A stretch of DNA of 64,000 nt, taken from NCBI RefSeq assembly GCF_030389495.1, contig NZ_CP127832.1, positions 434,001 to 498,000 of the forward strand, written 5' to 3'. The stretch comes from Ligilactobacillus cholophilus (GTDB lineage: Bacteria > Bacillota > Bacilli > Lactobacillales > Lactobacillaceae). Positions 14,467-23,500 of this stretch are shown here, in pieces. Position 1 is the first letter of the stretch, and each line of letters begins with the position of its first letter. The translations under genes and the position numbers were made by a program. The notes below the pieces were generated by a model. The model saw only the letters and a list, made by a program, of their open reading frames with translations. It searched no databases and had not been told where the DNA came from.

Positions 14467-15633
14467 ATGTATAATCCTTTTAACTTTAGAAAATCACAAA
14501 CTAGAGATTTAACTATTCCTACAAACACGGTACCTTTTATCCAGATAGGTGGTAAAATTATCAGTAATAACTTGACGGTTAGTGCTGATACTGCTTTACA
14601 ACATTCAGATATTTACGCCGTTGTTAATCGTATTTCTAGTGATATTGCAAGCGCAAGTATTGACATTCCGCAACCATTTTATAATGTTATCCAAAAGCCC
14701 AATCCAAGACAAACCAAATTCGCATTTATTCAAAGTATTGTGGCTAGTATGCTTTTAACGGGAAACGCTTTTGTAATCATGTATAGGAATGGTTCAAGTA
14801 TTCCAAATGAGTTAGAACTTGTACCATCCTCAAATGTCGAAATGACCCTTGAAGATGACCTAAGTATCACTTATAATTTTAGTTTCGATGATGGTAGACC
14901 AAATAAAGTATTAACTGGTAAGGACGTATTACACTTTAAGTTAATGAGTACAGGATATGAGGCAAGCTTTTATACAGGTCGATCTCCACTTGAAAGCCTT
15001 GTAACAGAAATAGCAATTCAAGATAATTCTAACAAGCTAACACTTAGCGCTTTGGCAAATGCGATTACTCCTACTAACATTTTGAAAGTAGAAAAAGGTC
15101 TTTTAGGTAGCGATGAAAAGAACAATATGAGGCAAGCCTTTGAAAACTCCATGAAAACAGGTAGTACTATTGTTTTGGATCAAAGCGCAGATCTAAAGCA
15201 AATTTCTATTAATTCTGATGTAGCTAACTTTTTAAAAAATGTTGATTATACAAGTGAGAACATTGCGAAGGCTTTTTGTATTCCTAGTTCCTATGTTGGA
15301 TTGAATGCAGATGAGCAATCGAGTATAGAACAGATTAGGTCAGATTACATTAATAGTCTTAACATGTATTATAAACCCATTGAAGAAGAATTAAGCAAGA
15401 AGTTAGCATTAAATAAGATGCTAGATGTCAAAATTAATGTATCAGATGCTTTAGACGTTGATAATCAATTAAAAATTAAAAATGTTTGTGATTTAGCAAA
15501 AGCAAAAGCTATTAGTTCAGAACAAGCACAACTAATCTTGTCTAATTATCATATTTTGGGAATGGACAACATTATTAAAAAAACAGGGTTACAAAATGCA
15601 GATAAACAGGAAGAAAAAGAAGTAATTGAATAA
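14467..15633 (+). CDS. Portal protein (HK97 family)
   Basis: 388 residues, AGGGGGTG ribosome site. Family features: VSADTALQHSDIYAVVNRISSDIASA near the start, PNPRQTKFAFIQSIVASMLLTGNAFVIMYR, VLHFKLMSTGYEASFYTGRSPLE and a late NVDYTSENIAKAFCIPSSYVG segment. It forms the dodecameric ring at the capsid vertex through which DNA passes. It follows terL after the small membrane gene and ends before a terminator at 15639-15665. Confidence 0.95.
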   Translation: MYNPFNFRKSQTRDLTIPTNTVPFIQIGGKIISNNLTVSADTALQHSDIYAVVNRISSDIASASIDIPQPFYNVIQKPNPRQTKFAFIQSIVASMLLTGNAFVIMYRNGSSIPNELELVPSSNVEMTLEDDLSITYNFSFDDGRPNKVLTGKDVLHFKLMSTGYEASFYTGRSPLESLVTEIAIQDNSNKLTLSALANAITPTNILKVEKGLLGSDEKNNMRQAFENSMKTGSTIVLDQSADLKQISINSDVANFLKNVDYTSENIAKAFCIPSSYVGLNADEQSSIEQIRSDYINSLNMYYKPIEEELSKKLALNKMLDVKINVSDALDVDNQLKIKNVCDLAKAKAISSEQAQLILSNYHILGMDNIIKKTGLQNADKQEEKEVIE

Positions 15634-15638
15634 TTATA

Positions 15639-15665
15639 AAGTGCTATTAATTTAGCACTTTTTTT
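15639..15665 (+). terminator. Terminator after portal
   Basis: AAGTGCTA (15639-15646) pairs with TAGCACTT (15653-15660), then T. Confidence 0.85.
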
Positions 15666-15673
15666 ATTGCTTA

Positions 15674-15712
15674 GAAAATGCAAACACAAAACGTTATAGG
15701 AGTATCACAACA
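15674..15712 (+). promoter_or_regulatory. CGTTATAG motif 7 (protease-capsid)
   Basis: Core 15692-15699, preceded by TGCAAACACAAAA and followed by GAGTATCACAA; ribosome site AAAGGAGG 16 bases on. Confidence 0.8.
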
Positions 15713-15729
15713 TGAAAGGAGGCACTAGA

Positions 15730-17520
15730 ATGGCAACAGCAACTAAAAAAGTTAAGGTAAAATCATCTAATTTACGTGCTTACATTGATGAGGATACTAA
15801 TACTCACGTTATCACGGGTAAAGCAATCGTATTTAATTCAATGAGTGAATACATGGGGTTTTATGAGATTATCGAACCAAGTGCTTTAGATAATGTTGAT
15901 TTTTCTAATACATTATTACTTTATAACCATAAATTTGGGGACGTGTTAGCACGTGTTGATTCTGATACTCTTGATATTGAGATTAAAGAAGATGGCGTTT
16001 ACTTTACTGCAACTCTTGCAGATACAACACTTGCTGAAAATGTTTACCAAGATATTAAATCTAGAAATTTGAAGGGTTGTTCATTTCAATTTGTCTGTGG
16101 TGAAGATGAATGGACGACAACAGAAGATGGCGAACAATTAAGAATTATTAAAGAAATCGATGCAATTTCTGAATTATCCTTAACTCCCATCCCAGCATAT
16201 AGTGAAACTAATTGCAGTGCTATTCGTAGCCTTGAGAAGGAGGTTAATAACATGGAAGAATCAAAGAAGGAACAACCTAAGGTAGAACCAGTGGAAGAAC
16301 CAAAGAAGGAAGATAAACCAGTGGAACAACCTAAGGTAGAACCTAAGAAGGAAGATAAAAAAGTAGCCAAAGATTTAAAAGTTAAGATTGATAATGATGA
16401 TTTGATTAAAGAAATTGAATCATTAAAAGAAATGATTGCCCAAGCACAACAAGCAAAGGCAGAACCTAAAGAAGAAGACAAGCGGGAACTTGATGAAGAA
16501 CCAGAACCCGAAGAAAAAACAAAAGAAAACGTTATAGAACCAAAGGCAGAACCAGAAGAAGATAAAGATACTCCAAATGGTTCAAAAAAACAACAAGAAG
16601 GAGGGGCTACACAAATGGCTCAAGTAATTAAAGCACAAGAATCAAAAGAAGATAAAGAAGTGCGCAATTTTGAAAACTGGTTAAAAGGTGATGCACGTGA
16701 TTTGACATCCGGTCAAACAAGTACAAATTCAGATGCAGTATTACCATCTCAAGTACTTTCATTATTGAAACAACCTAATGACCCTTCACAATTAGCATCA
16801 TATGTTAACCGCATTGCTGTTCAAGCTCCAGCGGGTAAATTACCAGTTCTAGGTAAAGCAACTGCAAGACTTGCAACAACTCAAGAATTAAAAGAAAATC
16901 CAAACATTGCAGAGGCACAAATTAAGAAAGTTTCATATGACTTAGGTACATACCGTGGACAATTACCAGTATCCAATGAAATGGTTTCGGACTATCCTAA
17001 CATTACATCTATCTTATCCGGTTATGTAAATGAAGTTAAAGCACAAACAGAACAAGCTAAAATTGGTGCAGTGTTACAAACTGCAACAGCTAAAACAGCA
17101 GCTTCATTAGACGACATTAAAGGCTTATACAACGGTTTATTAAACTATGGTTCCGACCGTAAATTCGTTGTAAGTGCTTCAATGTTCAATGAATTAGATA
17201 CTATGAAAGATGCTGAAGGTCGTTACTTGTTAAAAGAAGATATTGCATCAGAAACAGGACGCAGTTTATTCGGTGCTGAATTAATTATCGTACCTGATGA
17301 AATTCTTGGAAATGCTGGCGATAAGAAAATGTTTGTAGGTTCTTTAAAAGCATTTGTTACAGAAGTAGTAAAAGATGAAATCTCAATGAAATGGGAAGAA
17401 AACGTTTACTTTGAATCTGTATTAGGCGTTGCAATTCGTATGGACGTTGTGGCAGGAGATACAGACGCTGGTTACTTTGTTACTTACAATGCAGGAACAC
17501 CAGCAGCAAAATCAAAATAA
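15730..17520 (+). CDS. Fused HK97-type prohead protease, scaffold-like linker and major capsid protein
   Basis: 596 residues from ATG 15730, which is 7 bases after AAAGGAGG. Residues 1-170 form an HK97-type prohead protease (ITGKAIVFNSMS, LLLYNHKFGDVLARV with the catalytic His, LKGCSFQF with the Ser). Residues about 175-290 are a low-complexity linker of Glu, Pro and Lys (repeated EQPKVEP/EPKKEDK). From about 296 a HK97-fold capsid protein follows (GQTSTNSDAVLPSQVLSLLKQ, LPVLGKATARLATTQELKE, VYFESVLGVAIRMDV). Two internal in-frame ATGs have ideal ribosome sites: 16252 (AAGGAGG) and 16615 (AAGGAGGGG), and a CGTTATAG lies at 16530. Separate capsid and scaffold products are thus likely besides the fusion. 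Confidence 0.92.
   Translation: MATATKKVKVKSSNLRAYIDEDTNTHVITGKAIVFNSMSEYMGFYEIIEPSALDNVDFSNTLLLYNHKFGDVLARVDSDTLDIEIKEDGVYFTATLADTTLAENVYQDIKSRNLKGCSFQFVCGEDEWTTTEDGEQLRIIKEIDAISELSLTPIPAYSETNCSAIRSLEKEVNNMEESKKEQPKVEPVEEPKKEDKPVEQPKVEPKKEDKKVAKDLKVKIDNDDLIKEIESLKEMIAQAQQAKAEPKEEDKRELDEEPEPEEKTKENVIEPKAEPEEDKDTPNGSKKQQEGGATQMAQVIKAQESKEDKEVRNFENWLKGDARDLTSGQTSTNSDAVLPSQVLSLLKQPNDPSQLASYVNRIAVQAPAGKLPVLGKATARLATTQELKENPNIAEAQIKKVSYDLGTYRGQLPVSNEMVSDYPNITSILSGYVNEVKAQTEQAKIGAVLQTATAKTAASLDDIKGLYNGLLNYGSDRKFVVSASMFNELDTMKDAEGRYLLKEDIASETGRSLFGAELIIVPDEILGNAGDKKMFVGSLKAFVTEVVKDEISMKWEENVYFESVLGVAIRMDVVAGDTDAGYFVTYNAGTPAAKSK
16240..16254 (+). promoter_or_regulatory. Internal ribosome site and start for linker-capsid product
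   Basis: AAGGAGG followed by ATG 16252, in frame with the fused gene. Would yield a scaffold-capsid protein lacking the protease. Confidence 0.6.
16597..16617 (+). promoter_or_regulatory. Internal ribosome site and start of capsid protein
   Basis: AAGGAGGGG followed after 9 bases by ATG 16615. The product (about 301 residues) is the normal size for an HK97-fold capsid protein, so the major capsid protein is probably made from here. Confidence 0.75.
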
Positions 17521-17657
17521 CATGCTGAGAGACGCACTCTAAGAGCGTTTTAAAATAACTATAAGTAAGTAATACACTAGATTACTTATCAGACCGCCTT
17601 AACGAATGATAACAGTACCCCTTGAGGGGGCGGTTAAGTAAAAAAGGAGGTGCAACA
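17521..17657 (+). promoter_or_regulatory. Structured intergenic before connector gene
   Basis: Contains hairpin TAAGTAAT/ATTACTTA (17563-17585), close to the first hairpin of small RNA A, then ACCGCC/GGCGGT enclosing CCCCTTGAGGGG. CTTAAC and GTTAAG next to these offer an alternative pairing. No CGTTATAG here. It could be a processing site or a translational switch for the gene at 17658; there is no clear T-tract. Confidence 0.4.
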
Positions 17658-17975
17658 ATGGAAAAAAGCGAGTTAATTAATTCTATGTTAGTGTATCTAC
17701 ATTTAGATGATGACGAAGAAACACAACAGGAATTAAGCGCAGTTGTTGAAGGTGCAATAGCTACTACAATCAACGCTATTAATTCTAGTTTAACTTATGA
17801 CGACTTGAAGAATGATGCACAATTTATCATGGCTTTAAGGACATTAATTACTCAAACTTATTACGATAGAGAGTTAAGCAATGGTTACTCTTTTGGCTAT
17901 TTATCATTTATAGCACCTCTGAAAGCTAAGTATGATAAGGGGGTTGTAGACGGTGCAAAGCCAAATCAAGTCTAG
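17658..17975 (+). CDS. Head-tail connector (gp6-like)
   Basis: 105 residues from ATG 17658 after AAAGGAGG (the longer in-frame ORF starts before the ribosome site). All-helical pattern typical of HK97 gp6-like DNA-packaging/connector proteins: SELINSMLVYLHLDDDEET, NDAQFIMALRTLITQTYYDRELS. It forms the ring below the portal. It overlaps the next gene by 23 bases. Confidence 0.85.
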   Translation: MEKSELINSMLVYLHLDDDEETQQELSAVVEGAIATTINAINSSLTYDDLKNDAQFIMALRTLITQTYYDRELSNGYSFGYLSFIAPLKAKYDKGVVDGAKPNQV

Positions 17976-18321
17976 ATTTAAACCTTATCAATTTAATGGA
18001 AACGTTACCTTCTCTACTATCATTCAATCACAAAACCAACATACGCATATTATGCAAGAGATAAAAAAAGAAGTATTTACAAAAAAGTTTGCAAGAGTAA
18101 AAAATACGCTATCTCAAAAATATTCGGTCGTTGGAACACAATACGAAAAGAGTTTCAATATTGCAATACGGCACACAAAACAGCTAGAAGAATATGATTA
18201 CTTGATTGCTACTATTAATGGAATTGATTACAACATTATTGATATGAGCTTGGATAATGAAAATTATAATAGTTACGATTTGCTCACCCTAGTTAAAAAA
18301 GAAGGTAATAGCAATGGCTAA
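17953..18321 (+). CDS. Head-tail joining/adaptor protein
   Basis: 122 residues, GTG start inside the previous gene after GGGGG. The β-rich pattern (FNGNVTFSTI, EEYDYLIATINGIDYNIIDMSLD) and gene position match phage head-tail joining (stopper) proteins. It overlaps the following gene by 8 bases. Confidence 0.8.
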   Translation: MQSQIKSRFKPYQFNGNVTFSTIIQSQNQHTHIMQEIKKEVFTKKFARVKNTLSQKYSVVGTQYEKSFNIAIRHTKQLEEYDYLIATINGIDYNIIDMSLDNENYNSYDLLTLVKKEGNSNG

Positions 18322-18754
18322 CGATGAGACCTTAAGCAGTCAATTACAGGATTACATTAATCAATTACAGGACGTGGCAGACCTTAGTACCGATGAACAG
18401 GCAAAAGTTACTAAAGCAGGTGCAGAGGAATTTGCAAAAGAGCTCAAGAAAGTAACCCCTGTATCTGACAGAAACACAAAGCATGCTAAAGATACTATTA
18501 TTGTTCAAAATACCGATATAGACGGCAATAAGAATGGTGATAGTGTTGTTGGTTATGATAGTGAACATGCTTACATAATGCGCATGATGAATGATGGGAC
18601 AAAGTACTACCCAAAGAAAAAGGGTAAAAAGTTTGGTAAAAATCACTTGAATTTCTATTCAAAATTATTTGCTAATAATGCAGTACAGACTAGAGTACTG
18701 AATGCAAATGCAAGAGCTTTAGAAGAATTAATCAAATCAAAACAAGGGGGATAA
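18314..18754 (+). CDS. HK97 gp10-like tail-head connector protein
   Basis: 146 residues. It shows the gp10-family pattern: a helical N-terminus (AGAEEFAKELKKVTPVSD), then AYIMRMMNDGTKYYPKK and a C-terminal helix beginning HLNFYSKLFANNAVQTRVLNAN. Encoded between the stopper and tail terminator as usual. A short AAGAAGG ribosome site lies in the overlapping gene. Confidence 0.88.
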   Translation: MANDETLSSQLQDYINQLQDVADLSTDEQAKVTKAGAEEFAKELKKVTPVSDRNTKHAKDTIIVQNTDIDGNKNGDSVVGYDSEHAYIMRMMNDGTKYYPKKKGKKFGKNHLNFYSKLFANNAVQTRVLNANARALEELIKSKQGG

Positions 18755-18758
18755 TAGA

Positions 18759-19130
18759 ATGAGTGCGATAACAGATGTCGAAGAAATAATTAAAACCAAT
18801 GTCCCTCAAATTGATAAAGTCTTTACTTATTTGATACCTAAAGCAGAAGTTTCTAATACAAGTGAGACAGTTGCATTAATTAGAGAAGTTCAAGTACAAA
18901 CAGACGAAGAGGGGAACAATACCTTCAACGCAATTTCAACTCAATTACAGATACAAATATTCTTGAAATTAGATGTTGATTTTGACATTGAAGATTTACA
19001 AATTAAATTGCTTAAGCTGTTCAATAATAATATTTACGAATGCTATTCATTTGGTGGTTGGTATGCAGACCCAGACACACAACAGCTTAGCAATTCATTT
19101 TATATAGAAAAATTAAAATACGTTAATTAA
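18759..19130 (+). CDS. Tail terminator/completion protein (DUF806-like)
   Basis: 123 residues, AAGGGGG ribosome site. Start MSAITDVEEIIKTNVPQIDKVFTYLIPK and later LQIQIFLKLDVDFDIEDLQIKLLKLF match the DUF806 proteins found directly before the tail tube gene in Lactobacillus siphophages. Predicted to cap the tail tube at the head end. Confidence 0.85.
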   Translation: MSAITDVEEIIKTNVPQIDKVFTYLIPKAEVSNTSETVALIREVQVQTDEEGNNTFNAISTQLQIQIFLKLDVDFDIEDLQIKLLKLFNNNIYECYSFGGWYADPDTQQLSNSFYIEKLKYVN

Positions 19131-19172
19131 TTAATTTAATTAAAAAAAATCATTATTAGGGGGAATTAAGTT

Positions 19173-19796
19173 ATGGGAATGGTCGGAATTGAGAAAGTTT
19201 ATCTAGGAGTCTTAAACAAGAATGGTACACCAATTTTAGACGATAACAAAGGCTTCACAACTGGGATGATTGAAGTTACTGATGAAATGCTTGGTACATC
19301 TACTTTTAATTTCCAAACATCAAAAAACAGTGAAGAAATTGCGGGTAACAATAAGGCGTTATCAATTCAAAAATCTATGCCTACTGCTAGTGCAGATATT
19401 ACCTTTAATAATCTGCCTTTTGACATCCAACAAAAGGTTTTAGGTCGTGAGAAAGTAGGTCAAGGTTGGGTAGATTCAATGGTTAATACTTATTGTGTCG
19501 TTATTGCTCAATCTCCAATTCCAGACTCTAAAGACAAAGTTTATACAGTCTTAGGTAAGACAGTTGCAACAAGTAAGGGTTATAATTTACAAACATCTAC
19601 AAGTAAAAAGACTAACCGTGTAAGTGATGAAATGAGTTTTGAAGGTTTGGCTTGTGATGCCTTAAATGATATGCCAGTTATGACATGCTCAAGTGCTGAC
19701 GCTGGCTTTAGTAAAAAGGCTATGTTTGACCAAGTTTGTCCAGGACAAACACTAATTACAGAAACATCAACACCCGCAGTTAAAAAGAGTAAGTAG
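19173..19796 (+). CDS. Major tail (tube) protein
   Basis: 207 residues, AGGGGGAATT ribosome site. β-rich sequence with GIEKVYLGVLNKNGTPILDD and ATSKGYNLQTSTSKKTNRVSDEMSFEGLA; its length and place between the tail terminator and tail chaperone genes identify the tube protein. It is followed by a terminator (19815-19844), so the tube gene ends its unit. Confidence 0.9.
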   Translation: MGMVGIEKVYLGVLNKNGTPILDDNKGFTTGMIEVTDEMLGTSTFNFQTSKNSEEIAGNNKALSIQKSMPTASADITFNNLPFDIQQKVLGREKVGQGWVDSMVNTYCVVIAQSPIPDSKDKVYTVLGKTVATSKGYNLQTSTSKKTNRVSDEMSFEGLACDALNDMPVMTCSSADAGFSKKAMFDQVCPGQTLITETSTPAVKKSK

Positions 19797-19814
19797 TTAA
19801 ATAATCTTCATATT

Positions 19815-19844
19815 TAGAGTAGGTTTAATACCTACTCTTTTTTT
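19815..19844 (+). terminator. Terminator after tail tube gene
   Basis: GAGTAGG (19817-19823) pairs with CCTACTC (19831-19837), then seven T. Confidence 0.88.
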
Positions 19845-19851
19845 ATGGTCT

Positions 19852-19888
19852 TTTTGCAAACGTTTTCCGTTATAGATATAACTAAAAA
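19852..19888 (+). promoter_or_regulatory. CGTTATAG motif 8 (tail chaperone)
   Basis: Core 19868-19875, preceded by TTTTTGCAAACG and followed by ATATAACTAAAA. Confidence 0.75.
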
Positions 19889-19907
19889 AGATAAGAGGTA
19901 AGTTAAT

Positions 19908-20237
19908 ATGAAGATTAAACTAGACAAATTACCATTCACAAAAAAGACTTATGACATTAAAGCAAGCGTTAAGAATATGAGACTTACATACAAGTTACAA
20001 CTTGCATTTGCTAAAACAAATGATTTAGACAACAAATCAGATGAAGAATTAGTAAATGTTTTCTTAGAAATGTTTGAAGAATCTGAAAAATACTTAAAGA
20101 CAGTATTAAAATTATCAGACAAGCAAGCCGAAGAATTGGAAGACATGACACAAGAAGATTTAGTAGGTACAGCGAATACTATTGCAATGAAATTACTTGG
20201 TATCAGTGAAGATGACGTTAAAGCATCAAAAAAGTAG
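19908..20237 (+). CDS. Tail assembly chaperone, short form (gpG-like)
   Basis: 109 residues, acidic and helical (DEELVNVFLEMFEESEKYLKTVLKLSDKQAEELEDM), in the fixed place before the tape measure gene. Its last codons read TCA-AAA-AAG-TAG, giving the -1 slippery heptamer A-AAA-AAG at 20228-20234, so part of the ribosomes should extend into the next ORF to make the long chaperone that recruits tube protein to the tape measure. Confidence 0.88.
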   Translation: MKIKLDKLPFTKKTYDIKASVKNMRLTYKLQLAFAKTNDLDNKSDEELVNVFLEMFEESEKYLKTVLKLSDKQAEELEDMTQEDLVGTANTIAMKLLGISEDDVKASKK

Positions 20238-20443
20238 AGTCCAGCCCTCACTTTCAAATGCTCAAATGTCAGAAGAGCTATGAAGATTTTTTGTTATTTG
20301 AGAAGAACGCAATAACGCAATTACATTTGAACTTAGATGAGTTGGAAAAACAAGACTATTACTTATTAATGGAAATTCTAGGGATTCCAGATAATCCAAG
20401 CAATGAAGTTATTGAAGATCCTAGAGCGTTGTTAAACCTATAA
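20235..20443 (+). CDS. Tail chaperone frameshift extension (gpT-like part)
   Basis: After a -1 shift at 20228-20234 the reading continues VESSPHFQMLKCQKSYEDFLLFEKN and ends at 20443, giving a fusion of about 178 residues. The extension has no ribosome site of its own; an internal ATG at 20258 is only a codon of the fusion. This matches the G/GT scheme of siphophages. Confidence 0.85.
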
Positions 20444-20472
20444 AGAGTTGCCTTAGTGGTAGCTCTTTTTTT
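20442..20472 (+). terminator. Terminator after tail chaperone
   Basis: AGAGTTGCC pairs with GGTAGCTCT (two G-U), then seven T. Confidence 0.75.
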
Positions 20473-20508
20473 GTACCTTAATAAAGCGTTATAGAATTAT
20501 CAAACAAC
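20471..20508 (+). promoter_or_regulatory. CGTTATAG motif 9 (tape measure)
   Basis: Core 20487-20494, preceded by TGTACCTTAATAAAG, 15 bases after the T-tract; AATTATCAAAC follows. Confidence 0.8.
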
Positions 20509-20527
20509 ACGAACGGAGGTACATATA

Positions 20528-23500
20528 ATGGCAAGTAATAAAGTTGCTGGTACTCTTAGTACTAAAATTAAGATGGATACAACAGAAGCTCAAAAATCTA
20601 TAAAAGAGCTTAATAATGATATATCTAGTACTGTTTCTATTCTTAAACAACAAGAACAAGAATTAAAAAATAGTGGAGATGCTACGGGTGCGTTAGAAAC
20701 TAAAATAACGCGATTAAAAGAAACCCAAAACGGTTACTATGAAAAATTAAAATTATTAAAACAAGCACAAAATGACGTTAAGGACAGATTAGGCGAGTCC
20801 TCTACTGAATATCAAAAATACCAAACACAAATAAATAATACTATTACTGTAATTAGTAGATATGATAATCAGATTAATAAGGCAGAAAAAAGCCTTGAGT
20901 ATTACGATAGTGGGTTAGCAAAATTAAGACAATCCTATTCAGAACAGCAAAGAGTTTCACAATCTTTAGTAGAGAAACTTAAGGCAGAAGGTAATACTTA
21001 CCAAGCACAACAAGAAGAGCTTAAGCAAAGTAAAAATGCTTTATCTAACTTGCAAGAACAATACCAAGTCCAAGAAAAAGAACTAACTAACATTAAGAGT
21101 AAATTAAGTAGTGTATCTAGTGAGTACTCACAAGCTAGAACTAAACTTAATGAGTTAGCTCAATCACAGGGCAAGAGCTCAAGTGCTTATAAGGAGCAAC
21201 AAGGCGTATTACAAAAGCTCAAGAACTCAATGGATAATGTTAATAGTGAGCTTAATACGCAAACTATCCGCTTAAATAAGACTGCTACTGAAATGGCTAA
21301 CACCAAGTCAAAAGCAAATAGTTTACATGAAGAGTTAAGCAAGAAACACCCTAATTTCTTATCTAAAGTAAGGGAACATTTAACGACAGCAGACGACAAA
21401 ACAAATAAACTTAGTTTAAGCACAACTAAATTATTTGCTGCTAACATGCTTTCTAATGGTCTTACAAGTGCATTAAGTGCATTAGGTACTAAATTAAGTG
21501 ATTTAATATCTCAAGGTAATGAGTATCTAGACTATGAGCAAAAAATGAATGCTACATGGCTCACTCTTACGGGAAATGCAACCGAAGGGGATAAAATGGT
21601 TAAGACCATTAATGATATGGCAACAGCTAGTCAAAACAGTACACAAATGGTAGACGGTTTAGCAAAACAATTCTATGCAGTTACTCAAAATAGAGATAAA
21701 ACTATGGAATTGTCCAAGTCTGTACTTACGTTACAGGATGCTTTTGGTGCTACTGATGATGCTGTACAAAACTTTGCAGTACAATATTCTCAAATGGTCG
21801 CTAATGGTAAGGCAAGTGCTCAAGACTTTCTTAGCTTTACAAACGTATTCCCTCAACTAAAACAACAGTTATTGGAATACGAAAAGAGCATTAATCATAA
21901 TGCTAAAATGACGACTAAAGACCTTAATGAGATGATTAGCGATGGTAAGGTTAGTGCCGAAGATATGAATAAGGTACTTATCGATATGGCAGATAAGTAC
22001 AAGGATGCTACTGATAACTTTACCAATACAATACCGGGTCTTAAGCGTACCATTGACGCCACTATGCCAAAACTTGTAGCAGCGATTGAGCAACCATTCT
22101 ACAACATGAAAAACCCTATTTTGGGAAGTTTGAGTAAGGCTATTACAGATCCCGCTATTACACAAGAAGTGGGCAAATTAGGTAAGACTTTAAGTAATGC
22201 TCTCAATGATGTAATGACTGCTTTTGGTGGAGACGGCAAGAAGTTTGATGGTGTAAAAGTTCTAAAAGACATCTTAGAGAAACTACAAGGAGCCGTTAAG
22301 ACTTTTGCAAGTACTGTAGTTACACACAAGAAGAATATTAAAGACTTTTTAAGTGTAATTAGTACTGCTAGTGTTGCAAGTTGGAAAGTATTTGCTGAAA
22401 CATTACAAATCTTATTACCAGTAATTAAGAACGTAGCAAATGCAGCAGCAGAACATCCTAAAATTTTTGCAGCGCTTACAACTGCCATTGTTGCAAGTAC
22501 AACAGCAGTAAAACTCTTTAGAACTCCCTTAAGTTTAATAGTTGGTACATTTGGTACTGTTTCTAGTGCAATTAAGAAAACTAAAGACCATACAGACACC
22601 TTTAAAACTGCATTTTCTAAAGTTAAAGGTATCATCTCTCCAGTTACCAACGTATTAAAGAATATTGCTAGTGTATTAGGCAATAAACTTGTACAGGGAC
22701 TCACTAAAGCCGTATCTTTTGCAGGTAAATTCTTAGGTATCTTTAAGACAATCGGTGCCTTTATGCTCACTAATCCTCTTGGGTTATTAATAACCGCCCT
22801 TTCCGCAGTTGTAGTTGGTTTAGTTGAATTATACAAGCATTCCGCAACATTCCGCAAGTTCTGCCACGAATTAGCAGAGAAGTTTGGGGAACTTGGTAAG
22901 TCTATAAGTAAGATGGCTGGTAAAATTGTCAACTGGATTAAGGACATGGTTAAAGGTATCCAAGAAAAATTTGACAGTTTTAAAAAGGCTTGTGGAAAAG
23001 TTGGAGAGAAGTTTGGAGAGTTCCGAGACGACCTCAAGAAAAAAGCAAACAATATCAAAGAGAAAGTATCTGAAAAATGGAATGATTTAAAAGATGCTAC
23101 TAAGGACAAGTTTAATAACATTAAAGATACCGCTAAAGATAAATTTAGTACCATGAAGGACAAACTTACCGAAGCCTCAAATAATATTAAAGATAAGGTA
23201 AAAGATAAGTTCGAGGATATGAAGGAACGTGTAAAGGATAACGTAAAAAATCTTAAAGAAAGTAATGTAACTGTTTTCGGACTTATGTACAGTGAACTAA
23301 AGAACAAGACCTCAAAAGGACTAGGTAAGATTAAAGAAAAATGGTCTGATATGTGGAGTAGTCTAAAAGAAGGCGCTCAAAAATCAACTAAAAGCGTTGG
23401 TAATGCAGTGGTTAATATTGTAAACAATGTTATTAAGGCTATAAATAGTATGATTAAAAAAGTCCAAGAAGGTATTAATTGGGTACTTGAGAAATTTGGC

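Noticed and set aside
22099-23307. Long minus-strand ORF (402 codons) inside the tape measure gene
   Set aside because: Shadow of the Lys/Asp-rich coding strand; Leu/Ser/Phe-rich translation, no ribosome site, no family features.
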